Shown here piece after piece: positions 1 through 6,939 of a DNA stretch of 36,697 bases (the first letter of the stretch is position 1; every line of letters begins with the position of its first letter). The notes under the pieces are model-generated. The model was not told where the DNA came from, did no database searches, and was given only the letters and a program-made list of their open reading frames with translations. This DNA comes from a virus, in IMG/VR virus record IMGVR_UViG_3300027985_001316, positions 1 through 36,697 of that record; one strand, written 5' to 3'. The translations under genes and the position numbers were made by a program.

Positions 1-5
1 GGCCG

Positions 6-158
6 CTAAACTGATCCTTTCGAGGGGGGGGATCGCATTCTGATTCTTCGGTCCGACTTGGCACGGCACTTGGTGCAGGTCGACTCGTGGAATCGGCCGG
101 AATTCTCCCGGCAGTTGGCACGCCTCGGGCCGGTCTGGCTGGCTTGCTCACTTGGCAT
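6..158 (-). CDS. small basic protein downstream of terS candidate (50 aa)
   Basis: Unrecognised. The ATG at 158 has a strong purine-rich Shine-Dalgarno (AAGGAAAGGA) just upstream and overlaps the end of the preceding gene by 11 nt in another frame, which suggests translational coupling. The product is basic and has a CTKC pair plus one more upstream Cys, so a small metal-binding knuckle is possible but not shown. The stop is at 6-8, so the gene is complete. In a circular genome it would sit between the small terminase candidate and the acetyltransferase-like gene at the right edge. It could be spurious. Confidence 0.5.
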   Translation of the reverse strand: MPSEQASQTGPRRANCRENSGRFHESTCTKCRAKSDRRIRMRSPPSKGSV

Positions 159-696
159 GCTCCTTTCCTTCTCCGATTTCCCTGGAGATTGGCATGGTCC
201 TTTCCGGACAATTGAGTGCCCCAACATCCTCGCCCGACGCATCGACAGCTCCGAGGTCTCGGCGCAGGTCGTCGAGCAGTACGGATCGCTCCTCGGGTGT
301 CATCGCCAAAATTTCCCGCTCTCGCTGGAGAGCCACGTGGACCTCAGTGCGATCGACGAGCTGACCGGTGAGCCTAGCGAGCAGAGCGAGAGTGAGTCTG
401 GCCTCGCGCATGGCATGCAGCGAGAGCACAGGGTCGCTGCCCTCTGCCACGCGCATGGCGAGCGTGACCCATGCCCTGAGCTGCTCTGGGACAGGTGCCG
501 CGGCAGTCGTGGACCGCAGCGACAGACCGTGGTCGCTGCGCGCTCCTGGGCCGATGTGGTGCACGTGCCGGTACACGGCTGTCTTCGTCAGCCCGTACTC
601 GGCTGCGAGCTCGACGACGCTGCGTCCCTCTCCGAGTGCAGACTCGATCGCTCCGCGGTCGGGATGGGCGCATACGGGACAGCGAGGGCCAGGCAT
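148..696 (-). CDS. HTH protein, probable small terminase subunit (182 aa)
   Basis: The N-terminus has a Cys pair (CPVCAHP) followed by a clear helix-turn-helix (SVVELAAEYGLTKTAVYRH, about residues 29-47). A helical region then carries the pattern MREARLTLALLARLTGQL, which resembles small-terminase-like phage proteins, and the C-terminus is acidic and helical. Small terminases bind packaging sites and deliver DNA to TerL. The ATG at 696 is chosen because sequence upstream in this frame is the repeat array, whose translation is low-complexity Trp/Val. The SD is weak (GGGG about 10 nt upstream). The repeat array begins 14 bp upstream of the start, so this protein could bind it. Alternative: a transcription regulator of the same fold. 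Confidence 0.6.
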   Translation of the reverse strand: MPGPRCPVCAHPDRGAIESALGEGRSVVELAAEYGLTKTAVYRHVHHIGPGARSDHGLSLRSTTAAAPVPEQLRAWVTLAMRVAEGSDPVLSLHAMREARLTLALLARLTGQLVDRTEVHVALQREREILAMTPEERSVLLDDLRRDLGAVDASGEDVGALNCPERTMPISREIGEGKEHAK

Positions 697-710
697 CACG
701 AATCGCCCCG

Positions 711-885
711 AACCGTGGTGGGCCCACCACAGTTCTGATCTGTTCCCAAACTGACCCCCGAAGGGTGGGAACTGTAACTGTGGTACCGTGGTCTTAAATA
801 CCACGGTACCCACCACAGTTTCCCACCACAGTTCGGGACCGTGGTTGACCACAGTTCCACCACAGTTCCACCACAGTTCACAGTT
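711..885. repeat. array of direct and inverted ACCAC(A/G)GT repeats
   Basis: The core CCACAGTT occurs in direct orientation at 727, 813, 826, 849, 860 and 871. A 7/8 copy lies at 879-885 and an inverted copy at 776-783. Related ACCGTGGT/ACCACGGT octamers lie at 712-719, 785-792, 800-807 and 838-845. The copies at 849, 860 and 871 are 11 bp apart, about one helical turn. The block 711-734 is a near-perfect 24-bp palindrome (11 of 12 arm positions). The array fills the gap between the replicative ATPase gene and the small terminase candidate. Candidate roles are origin iterons, a pac or terminase-binding site, or an operator. Confidence 0.85.
782..810. repeat. perfect 11-bp inverted repeat inside the array
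   Basis: GGTACCGTGGT at 782-792 and ACCACGGTACC at 800-810 are exact reverse complements separated by the AT-rich spacer CTTAAAT. Outer inverted elements (AACTGTGG at 776-783, CCACAGTT at 813-820) flank it, giving a nested dyad. It could extrude as a cruciform or bind a dimeric protein. There is no U-tract, so a terminator is unlikely. Confidence 0.8.
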
Positions 886-2419
886 CGCCCTCCGATTCCG
901 CCACCACAAGAATCCAGGCAGTCCCACCACCACGTCCGGACCTCTTGTGGGCCTCCACCTTGCCTGCGTCGGCGAGTGACTGGAGCGCGTGAGCTACCAG
1001 CTTGCGGTCCTTGCCTCGGTACAGGTCTCGGATTTCGTTCCCCGACATCCCAGACCATTTCCCACCCTGGAGTGCGGCACGAGCGCTTGACCCCTCGAGT
1101 ATTGCGAGCACATCCTTCTCCACGTCTGTGATCGCCTCTGACACGGATCGTGGAGGATTGACCTGCTCCTCAGTCCTGTACTCTAGTCTAAGGCCCGCCT
1201 GCAGGTCGTGCGCGTCATCGTCTGGCACGTCTTCGATGGCCAGGTGGAAGGCCTCGGCGTGCTTTCCAGTAGCTGAGGCAGAGACCTTGACGATCTCGAC
1301 GAGGACGGGCTCGTATGCTGCCTTGGCGGATAGGGACAGCACGGTGCCACACGCGTCGAAGATAGCAGACGACCCTCGCGCTGTCTCTCGCTTGTCCCGA
1401 TCTGGATTGCTTTTTCCCGCGTGGTGCACGACGACGAACGCGCACCCAGTCCGCTCTGACACGCGCGTGAGCTTGTCTAGATACACACGCACCTCGGAGG
1501 CGTTTTCGTCGACGCCAGGGCATGCGGCGCGGAACGAATCAATCAGGCACAGGGACACGCCCTCGCAGGCCTTCACTAGCTCTTCCTCCGCCGTAGAGTC
1601 TGTGAGGTAGACCTCAGGGAAGTAGACGGTGACGAGATTCCCTGCGACCTGCTCCTCGGTGATCCCGCTGGCGAATGCCAGACGCTGGTACCTGCGACCT
1701 GTGGCGTGCCTGCCCTGCTCGTAGTCGAGATGCAGGACGCGGCCCTGTCGCGCGAAGAACCTGCCCCAAATCCGCTCACCTGCTGCCACCGCGAGGACCG
1801 CTGCCTGCGTCGCCAGGGTCTTCCCGGAGAATCCGTATCCGGCGACTAGGGTAGGGCGTCCTGGCCCGATGCACAGCTCTCGGCAGACCCACTGGACAGG
1901 AGGTAGCTGGGCGAACACCTCAGATGTCTGGACAAACTCGAATCGTGTCCGTCGCTGGACGGTGGATGCTCTCTGCATCTCATCGAGAGAGCTAGCCAGG
2001 AACGCGTCCGCATCCTCCGCCCCGTACCCCTCCGCGGCGATGCGCTGGGCTGTGGCGATGACACGTCGCAGTCGAGCCTTACCGACGACTATGGCTGCGT
2101 GCTGTGGGACGTGCGAGACGTGCCCTGGGGCTCCTGCGAGCTCTGCGATGACTGTCCCCCAGTCGCTCCCAGGCCTGACAGCGCGGAGTCGACCGAGCAG
2201 AGTGGCTGGGTCTGGGACTAGGCCATCGACCTCTATCTGGCGCATCGCTGAGAGGATGTGCCGGTGATCTGCGCCATAGAAATCCCCGATTTGAACGTGC
2301 TCGAGGATGGGGCGAGTCGATTCTCCGACGATGGCTATGGCGAGCAGAGCCCTCTCCGCGTCGAGGTCGTGCGGGGGGACACGCCCCTCTGGCTCCACCA
2401 CGCGCAGGGCCATGCTCAC
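878..2419 (-). CDS. replicative helicase-like ATPase (DnaB N-domain plus RecA fold, 513 aa)
   Basis: Residues about 14-115 look like the DnaB N-terminal helical domain (PPHDLDAERALLAIAI). A RecA/RepA-type ATPase core follows: Walker A GYGFSGKT at 194-201, Walker B SLCLIDS at 289-295, and a sensor-like FVVVHHAGK near 328-336. The last 90 residues look like a winged-helix tail. It is expected to act as, or load, the replicative helicase at the phage origin. The start is GTG at 2419, overlapping the upstream stop as GTGA; an ATG two codons on is possible. It lies directly before the repeat array. No separate primase gene is recognised, so priming is probably host-supplied. Confidence 0.85.
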   Translation of the reverse strand: MSMALRVVEPEGRVPPHDLDAERALLAIAIVGESTRPILEHVQIGDFYGADHRHILSAMRQIEVDGLVPDPATLLGRLRAVRPGSDWGTVIAELAGAPGHVSHVPQHAAIVVGKARLRRVIATAQRIAAEGYGAEDADAFLASSLDEMQRASTVQRRTRFEFVQTSEVFAQLPPVQWVCRELCIGPGRPTLVAGYGFSGKTLATQAAVLAVAAGERIWGRFFARQGRVLHLDYEQGRHATGRRYQRLAFASGITEEQVAGNLVTVYFPEVYLTDSTAEEELVKACEGVSLCLIDSFRAACPGVDENASEVRVYLDKLTRVSERTGCAFVVVHHAGKSNPDRDKRETARGSSAIFDACGTVLSLSAKAAYEPVLVEIVKVSASATGKHAEAFHLAIEDVPDDDAHDLQAGLRLEYRTEEQVNPPRSVSEAITDVEKDVLAILEGSSARAALQGGKWSGMSGNEIRDLYRGKDRKLVAHALQSLADAGKVEAHKRSGRGGGTAWILVVAESEGEL

Positions 2420-2604
2420 TGCTCCTCGATGGGGCTGTGGTCGTCAGGAGGGACGGGCGCAGCGTCTCCGTAGACCCTCACCTCGAGGCGCCCGTGAGCT
2501 GCCTGTCCACGAGGGCTGGACGCGCACAGGAGCGAGCGTAGCACCCCAGCCTCGGCGGTCGATAGCTGCAGGATTTGGTGACCATTTCTGGACACGAGGA
2601 TCAT
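2416..2604 (-). CDS. small hypothetical protein (62 aa)
   Basis: Not recognised. The ATG at 2604 overlaps the stop of the VRR-NUC gene (ATGA) and its own stop overlaps the GTG of the helicase gene (GTGA), so it is held in a coupled replication operon. The N-terminal part (MILVSRNGHQILQLSTAEAGVLRSLL) suggests a short beta hairpin followed by a helix; the C-terminus is acidic. The longer open frame to 2763 is rejected because it overlaps VRR-NUC coding and lacks an SD. Confidence 0.65.
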   Translation of the reverse strand: MILVSRNGHQILQLSTAEAGVLRSLLCASSPRGQAAHGRLEVRVYGDAAPVPPDDHSPIEEQ

Positions 2605-2948
2605 GGCGTCACCTTGCTGCGCGCTTGCTCGATGACTTTTTTTGCATCGTCGACGCTTCGTACGACCGCGTAGACTCCGCCGTGTGAGCGGATCAGATCC
2701 ATCCACAGCACCTGGTTGCGTGTCTGCTTGGCTCGCCCGGTCTTGGCCTCGAGGCAGATCCATGTGCCATGTGGAGCTAGTATCCCGATGAGGTCAGACA
2801 TCCCGACCGGTCCGGTGCGCATGGGGCGCCCAGTGACGTCGTGCACGCCACCTGGCTGGACGGGCCACAGGAGCAGGTCAGGCTCGTGCCCGAGGGCGAG
2901 TCGTATCTCGCTCACTAGTACAGTGTGTGGGGCAGATCGATTAGGCAC
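2601..2948 (-). CDS. VRR-NUC domain nuclease (115 aa)
   Basis: A stand-alone VRR-NUC endonuclease (PD-(D/E)XK superfamily). Visible catalytic elements are Glu14 in SEIRLALG, the acidic residue of GMSDLIG (Asp52), the E-x-K pair in CLEAKTG (Glu67, Lys69), and Gln79 in TRNQVLWMD. The C-terminal GVYAVVRSVDDA strand-helix is typical of the family. Length fits the single-domain phage version. Such proteins are commonly encoded next to phage SF2 helicases and are thought to cut branched or flapped DNA in replication or recombination. Stops and starts overlap both neighbours by a few bases. Confidence 0.85.
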   Translation of the reverse strand: MPNRSAPHTVLVSEIRLALGHEPDLLLWPVQPGGVHDVTGRPMRTGPVGMSDLIGILAPHGTWICLEAKTGRAKQTRNQVLWMDLIRSHGGVYAVVRSVDDAKKVIEQARSKVTP

Positions 2949-3270
2949 GGGACCTCCGCTGTCGGCACGTGTAGGGGTTTCGACGGACGACCTCAGGCCA
3001 CAGACCTAGGTCCCATAGGGCGGTGCGACCTGTCTCTGTCGCGCAGCCCATGTGCAGGCAGATCTTCTCGATCCTGCCCTCAAATCTAGCGACTGCGTCC
3101 TGCCACTGTGCTCTCTCTGACTCGAGTCTGTCGCGCCGCTCTCTCCAGCATTTGAGTTGGTATGCTATGACTGCGTCGAGGTTCTTGCGCCGCCACCTCC
3201 ATCGCCTACGCTTGCGCTTTGGCCCTTTCATATGTGCGCTCAGTACAGCGATTCTCTCTGTAGGTTTCAT
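2941..3270 (-). CDS. basic hypothetical protein (109 aa)
   Basis: Unrecognised, with a strongly basic N-terminal stretch (KGPKRKRRRWRWRRK) followed by a charged helical, probably coiled-coil, region and a C-terminal part with two isolated cysteines. The basic patch suggests nucleic acid binding (inference). The ATG at 3270 overlaps the helicase stop (ATGA); a GTG two codons earlier at 3276 is an alternative. The 3' end overlaps VRR-NUC by 8 nt. Position between helicase and nuclease genes suggests a replication or recombination accessory role. Confidence 0.65.
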   Translation of the reverse strand: MKPTERIAVLSAHMKGPKRKRRRWRWRRKNLDAVIAYQLKCWRERRDRLESERAQWQDAVARFEGRIEKICLHMGCATETGRTALWDLGLWPEVVRRNPYTCRQRRSRA

Positions 3271-4598
3271 CTCCACCCCGCCTGCTGTTTGAGGGCCTCT
3301 GATGGCCAGCGCTTGTATCTAACTTTGAATTGTAGATATGCCCACCCAGGCTTATATCCTTTGGATCGCGCGGTCTGTATCAGCTGCCGTAGAGCCTGTG
3401 CCTGGCGTGTGGACGTGTGACTTGCGCAAGCGTCCTCGATCCTCTGCCTGACCACGGACGGGTCAGCGCGCAGTGGCATCAGGGCGCCGCACCCTGGGCA
3501 TCTAGGAGGCACAACACCAGGCCCGCGGAATTCCGCCGCGCGAAAGACTCGGCCGCAGACCTCGCACTGGCGGATGGGTAGCAGTCCTGAGGCGCTCTTG
3601 ATGGGCTTGCCCTCGAGGCTGTATTCCCTGTCCTCGTCTGGCAGCCCGTGCTCGATAGACACGCCTGTGAGGTCGAGGACTAGCGCGTCCTGCTTGCCGG
3701 GGGCGGGGCGCATCACTCGCCCGACGGCCTGGATGTAGGACGCCTGCGAGGCGAATCCGCGCGCGAGGATTGCTACCCTCGCATCTGGCACGTCGAGACC
3801 CTCTGTCAGGGTGTGCACTCCTACGAGGATGCGGACGGACCCGGCTCGAAATCGGTCGATGGCTACCTCACGATCGCCGCTCCCCATCTCCCCCGTGATG
3901 GCGCGGGCAGGCACCCCCAGCGCCTCGAATCTGCCAGCCACATCGTTGGACGAGCGGACTGACGAGGCGAAGACAATAGCCTTGCTGTCTGCCCCATACT
4001 GCCTGTATGCCTCGACCGGGTCCTCGGCCAGAGAGCGGCTGGTCCTGGTCGGGCGCTTGACTCGGCACGGTACGAGCCACCCATTGGCGATCAGGTCCCT
4101 GGGCTGTGCGGCCGTCACCAGCGCGTCGAAAAGATTCCCCAGTCCGACACCATCCTGCCTCTCTGGGGTCGCCGTCAGCCCTATCCTGAGCGCATCACGG
4201 TAGGAGTCCGCGACGCTCCCCCACTGCTCTGCTACGTGATGGTGCGCCTCGTCGAGCACGACGACTGTCGCCTGTGGACGCGACTCACGAGCGACGAGTG
4301 TCTGCACCGACGCGACCTGGACACGGGCATGCGGCCGAGGGGATGCCCACGGAGCGATGATCCCCACGTCCTGTCCCTCTCGACGGAGGGCATCGGCGGC
4401 CTGCTGCAGGAGCTCCTGGCGGTGTGCGAGCCACAGGACGTGACCTCCCTTCGCGGACGCACCGCCGGCGAGCTCGCACCCGACTCTGGTTTTGCCCATA
4501 CCGGTCGGTCCGACGATCAGGATGCTGCGAGCGCCACGTCGGTAGTGAGCTCGAGCCGCATCGATCGCCCTCTCCTGATATGGTCGCAGGCCGCCCAT
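3267..4598 (-). CDS. SF2 DEAH-box helicase with zinc finger (443 aa)
   Basis: A complete SF2 helicase. It has Walker A GPTGMGKT (30-37), motif II DEAH (116-119), motif III TATPER (142-147), a second RecA domain with motif V LTEGLDVPD, and motif VI QAVGRVMRP (290-298). After the core comes a four-Cys zinc site (C345-x2-C348 and C367-x2-C370), then a C-terminal segment with the GYKPGWAYLQFKVRYKRWP pattern common in phage helicases of this type. It probably remodels DNA in replication or recombination together with the adjacent VRR-NUC nuclease. The start at 4598 lies 3 bp after the upstream stop. Confidence 0.93.
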   Translation of the reverse strand: MGGLRPYQERAIDAARAHYRRGARSILIVGPTGMGKTRVGCELAGGASAKGGHVLWLAHRQELLQQAADALRREGQDVGIIAPWASPRPHARVQVASVQTLVARESRPQATVVVLDEAHHHVAEQWGSVADSYRDALRIGLTATPERQDGVGLGNLFDALVTAAQPRDLIANGWLVPCRVKRPTRTSRSLAEDPVEAYRQYGADSKAIVFASSVRSSNDVAGRFEALGVPARAITGEMGSGDREVAIDRFRAGSVRILVGVHTLTEGLDVPDARVAILARGFASQASYIQAVGRVMRPAPGKQDALVLDLTGVSIEHGLPDEDREYSLEGKPIKSASGLLPIRQCEVCGRVFRAAEFRGPGVVPPRCPGCGALMPLRADPSVVRQRIEDACASHTSTRQAQALRQLIQTARSKGYKPGWAYLQFKVRYKRWPSEALKQQAGWR

Positions 4599-4601
4599 GC
4601 G

Positions 4602-5036
4602 TCACGCCCCCATCCCTGGTAGCTCGGGCGTGTATTCCTCCTGCGCCAGAGGCCGGGTCTTCTTCACACGACCGTCTAGCTTGGATTTGAGATAGGCCAC
4701 CCCGTCCTCGGGGACTACCACCCACTCATGCGTCACCCCTTCGATTTCGTGGATGACGTCGGACAGGCGTGCCTTTACGAGCTTGATTCGCTTGCCCATT
4801 GAGGCTTTCACCTCTGCAAGCTCCGTCTCCAGCTCGTCCCGGACGCGCTCGATGTCGGTCAGGACCTCGGCGAGGAAGTCCACGCTGCGGCTCCGGATTG
4901 CCGCGTCGATCGCCTCTGTGTCGAGGTCAGGGCTCTGCTCTGGGGACGGCGCGGCATCGACTGGATCGACCTGCACGTCGCATTCGGGCTCTACTACTCT
5001 CACTACTGCTTCTGCTGCGTTCTTTCTGCGTGCCAT
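4602..5036 (-). CDS. coiled-coil early phage protein (144 aa)
   Basis: Function not recognised. The N-terminus is basic (MARRKNAAEAV), followed by an acidic Pro-rich linker, a long predicted coiled coil (about residues 45-105, LTDIERVRDELETELAEVK) and a C-terminal RVKKTRPLAQEEYTPELPG tail typical of small phage early proteins. The ATG at 5036 has an ideal SD (AGGAG, 7-8 nt spacing) and overlaps the preceding TAA as TAATG. The longer open frame to 5213 runs through the upstream gene in another frame and is rejected. Location points to replication or recombination support. Confidence 0.75.
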   Translation of the reverse strand: MARRKNAAEAVVRVVEPECDVQVDPVDAAPSPEQSPDLDTEAIDAAIRSRSVDFLAEVLTDIERVRDELETELAEVKASMGKRIKLVKARLSDVIHEIEGVTHEWVVVPEDGVAYLKSKLDGRVKKTRPLAQEEYTPELPGMGA

Positions 5037-5236
5037 TACGATCTCCTGCCAAAGGGCACCTGCAATCGCGGGGTGCCCGAGTACACGTACACGGACAGCT
5101 CGTAGACGCCTGAGCGGTAGACGGCGACGGACACACCGTGCTCGAGGGAAATCGCGCGAGCGGCTCGTAGCGTGGCAGCCCTCGTGCTCGGTCGTGTGTG
5201 CTCTGCAGCACACCGAGCTGTCCAGATCCGTCTCAC
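5036..5236 (-). CDS. small early protein (66 aa)
   Basis: The GTG at 5236 overlaps the stop of the Cro-like gene as GTGA and the stop overlaps the next ATG as TAATG, so the frame is locked between two convincing genes. An AGGAG lies 11 nt upstream, slightly far. The sequence has an Arg-rich helix (RAATLRAARAISLEHG) and then a beta-rich tail (VSVAVYRSGVYELSVYVY). No family recognised. No other in-frame start codon lies near the upstream stop. Confidence 0.55.
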   Translation of the reverse strand: MRRIWTARCAAEHTRPSTRAATLRAARAISLEHGVSVAVYRSGVYELSVYVYSGTPRLQVPFGRRS

Positions 5237-5505
5237 TCCGACACAGACTCCTGAGGCGGGGCGAAATCCTCTGTGGGTGGGTATGCCCATGCCACCGCCG
5301 GGATCCCTGTCGCTCTCTCGATCTGTACCGCTGTCGTGAGCCGTGGCAGCCTGTCCCCCCACAGGAGCCTTGTGATCTGCGGGCCTGAAATCCCTATTTT
5401 CTTAGCCAATTTTCGGTGCGATCCAGCCCTGCCGACCGCCTCCCACATCAGGCGAGCCCCCTCAGAGAAGCGCTCGCCAAGCCGCTTTTGTGCGCCACTA
5501 CTCAT
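5233..5505 (-). CDS. Cro/YdaS-like HTH regulator (90 aa)
   Basis: A small DNA-binding protein with the HTH pattern SHRKLAKKIGISGPQITRLLWGDRLPRLTTAVQIE-like helices (the part after KKIGIS is the recognition helix), ending in the TGIPAVAWA extension common in YdaS/Cro-type phage regulators. It is the first gene of the leftward early operon and is transcribed away from the repressor at 5597 across a shared operator at 5526-5541, a lambda-like cro arrangement. The ATG at 5505 is preferred; an upstream in-frame ATG at 5541 would lie in the operator. Expected role: shut-off of repressor synthesis and commitment to lytic growth. Confidence 0.75.
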   Translation of the reverse strand: MSSGAQKRLGERFSEGARLMWEAVGRAGSHRKLAKKIGISGPQITRLLWGDRLPRLTTAVQIERATGIPAVAWAYPPTEDFAPPQESVSE

Positions 5506-5525
5506 GCTGGGAACCGTGCTGCATC

Positions 5526-5541
5526 TTGACAGCGCTGTCAA
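5526..5541. promoter_or_regulatory. 16-bp palindromic operator between divergent regulators
   Basis: TTGACAGCGCTGTCAA is a perfect dyad. Each arm begins with TTGACA, the -35 consensus, once on each strand, so a bound repressor would cover a -35 in both directions. No convincing -10 is found at 16-18 bp on either strand, so the exact promoters remain unassigned. It is the only strong dyad in the 91-bp gap between the Cro-like gene and the repressor. Confidence 0.65.
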
Positions 5542-5596
5542 CGAGAATCACCTGATAGGTATGACGTTGGCCGCTACCATCTGGCACCATTGGGAG

Positions 5597-6058
5597 ATGT
5601 CGATCGGTGACCGACTACGGATCGCTCGCGAGGAGGCCGGGCTCGGCGTGCGCGAGCTGGCGCGTGAGTGCGGTGTGAGCAACGCTCAGATCTCGCGCCT
5701 CGAGGCTGGCGGGCGCACACCGCGTCCGGACACGCTCCTGCTACTCGCCGACCACCTCGGAGTCCGTGTAGAGTGGCTGCTCGCGGGGCGCGGGGCGATG
5801 CGTCCTGACTCCACTCCGACCGAGCTCGGGCGAGCCGTCGAGTACCTGCGCGGGGAGCTTCCGGACGACTACCTCGACGACGCGCTGCAGAGCGCCGCCT
5901 ACCAGGGGCCGAGGTACACGCGAGACCAGATCGTAATGATGCTGCGAGCACGACACGCTCTGCTGCAGGATGGGGATCTGCCGGACGCGTCTGCAGAGCT
6001 CGCAGGCCAGATCGACAACGTGAGGAGACTGCCTCGGAAACTACCGCCTGACCGCTAG
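5597..6058 (+). CDS. XRE-family repressor without a peptidase domain (153 aa)
   Basis: The N-terminal HTH_3 domain is clear (SIGDRLRIAREEAGLGVREL, then ECGVSNAQISRLEAGGRTPRP and LLLLADHLGVRVEWLL, residues about 2-60). The C-terminal 90 residues are helical and contain no S24/LexA-type Ser-Lys peptidase, so RecA-stimulated self-cleavage is not expected. This is the likely prophage repressor, facing the Cro-like gene. The start at 5597 is chosen by alignment to the usual HTH_3 N-terminus; an ATG at 5561 in frame is an alternative because GGGAG lies too close to 5597. The 3' end overlaps the convergent ImmA-like gene by 18 bp. Confidence 0.8.
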   Translation: MSIGDRLRIAREEAGLGVRELARECGVSNAQISRLEAGGRTPRPDTLLLLADHLGVRVEWLLAGRGAMRPDSTPTELGRAVEYLRGELPDDYLDDALQSAAYQGPRYTRDQIVMMLRARHALLQDGDLPDASAELAGQIDNVRRLPRKLPPDR

Positions 6059-6694
6059 AGCCACGCGCCTCACGTCGTCAGTCAGCCTGACCACCTCCAC
6101 ACCAGGAGGCGGGCGCATAGCCGCACGACGTGCTGCGTCCTCTGTCCAGTCGAGCCCTCGCACGCGGACACGCTCTGGAGCGACCAGAGCCAGCCTCGCA
6201 CGACCGGACTCACCGAGACGCAGAGCCACTAGAGTCTGCGTCGCAACCACGGTCCTCGCGACTATGGCGACGTCTGCTGGAGAGCGCAGGATCCTGTCGC
6301 ACGCCGGGGCAGGGAGCACCAGCGCTGCCCCGAGCCAGTCTGCGGCCGCCTCCGAGTCCAGCCCCTCACGCCGCAGCGCCCAGTGCGCGAGCTCGTGACC
6401 TACGACGTGCCCGAGCAGCTGCACTGGGGTCCCGCTCCTCACGTAGATGCGCCACCTACCACGCGACCTGGCGAGCTCTCCGTAGGACAGGATCGCGCTC
6501 GGAGGGAGCACGCACACTGCCCCTGGTCCGAGGACTCGCGCTGCGAGCATAGGGGTGGATACAGGGTCGCACGGGTCAGCGTGAGCCGCCCTGTAGATGT
6601 CCCGCGCGACCTGCTCGAGCACGTCTGGGGCGCACCGCATACCGACCAGCGTACCCCCTAGATGCACACCGGAGAAAAAAATGTCGCTGCACAT
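6041..6694 (-). CDS. ImmA/IrrE-type zinc metallopeptidase (217 aa)
   Basis: The zinc motif HELAH is at residues 100-104 with a third ligand candidate in SEAAADWLG (Glu115), the ImmA/IrrE signature, followed by the usual LVLP segment. In known systems such as ICEBs1, ImmA cleaves the element's repressor to trigger induction. Here the repressor gene converges on it with an 18-bp overlap, supporting the same partnership (inference). The start at 6694 has an excellent SD (GGGAGG, 8 nt spacing); the next Met at 6640 has a poor one. The 5' end contains a run of seven T on this strand. The last 60 residues are Arg-rich and unassigned. Confidence 0.8.
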   Translation of the reverse strand: MCSDIFFSGVHLGGTLVGMRCAPDVLEQVARDIYRAAHADPCDPVSTPMLAARVLGPGAVCVLPPSAILSYGELARSRGRWRIYVRSGTPVQLLGHVVGHELAHWALRREGLDSEAAADWLGAALVLPAPACDRILRSPADVAIVARTVVATQTLVALRLGESGRARLALVAPERVRVRGLDWTEDAARRAAMRPPPGVEVVRLTDDVRRVALAVRR

Positions 6695-6722
6695 TGACAC
6701 CACCTCCCGCAGGTGATACGTA
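6694..6722 (+). promoter_or_regulatory. predicted sigma-70-type promoter of the rightward operon
   Basis: TTGACA at 6694-6699 is followed after 17 bp by TACGTA at 6717-6722 with an extended -10 TG at 6714-6715. The predicted start lies about 13 bp before the first ATG of the operon at 6742. The -10 hexamer itself is a poor match, so the call rests on the perfect -35, the spacing and the TGn element. Direct TGACACCA repeats at 6695-6702 and 6724-6731 flank the -10 and could be regulator sites. Confidence 0.45.
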
Positions 6723-6741
6723 CTGACACCAGGAGGTGATC

Positions 6742-6939
6742 ATGACGATGGGCGAGGCGCTGTATCGGCTGCAGGCGGCATCACTCCCGCACGTAAGGGC
6801 AGAGCTCAGGCACTCCCCGGATGCTGCGCTGGAGTGGCTACGTCGTATCGGGAAGCGAGTGGACGCCCTAGTGGACGCTGGGGACGTCGACGGTGTGCTG
6901 GAGCTGTGTGTGCTCCTCGAGGCTGGGAGGGCGGCATGA
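6742..6939 (+). CDS. small hypothetical protein (65 aa)
   Basis: Unrecognised helical protein at the head of the rightward operon. The ATG at 6742 has a perfect SD (AGGAGG, 5-6 nt spacing), so the GTG at 6736 inside the SD is rejected. The second half, KRVDALVDAGDVDGVLELCVLLEAGRAA, suggests two helices and a coiled-coil tendency. The stop overlaps the next ATG (ATGA). Confidence 0.7.
   Translation: MTMGEALYRLQAASLPHVRAELRHSPDAALEWLRRIGKRVDALVDAGDVDGVLELCVLLEAGRAA

Noticed and set aside
711-885. CRISPR array
   Set aside because: Repeat units are 8-11 bp, occur in both orientations, and there are no uniform unique spacers of about 30 bp and no cas genes.
148-933. N-terminal extension of the terS candidate through the repeat array
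   Set aside because: The extra 79 residues are repeat-derived Trp/Val/Gly sequence, and the family-like Cys pair and HTH begin right after the ATG at 696.
4602-5213. 203-codon version of the coiled-coil early protein
   Set aside because: The upstream part overlaps another gene entirely in a different frame, and the ATG at 5036 has an ideal SD and TAATG coupling.
6673-6680. A7 run as transcriptional slippage site in the ImmA-like gene
   Set aside because: It lies four codons into the gene before any domain, the frame is intact without slippage, and nothing in an alternate frame would be joined.
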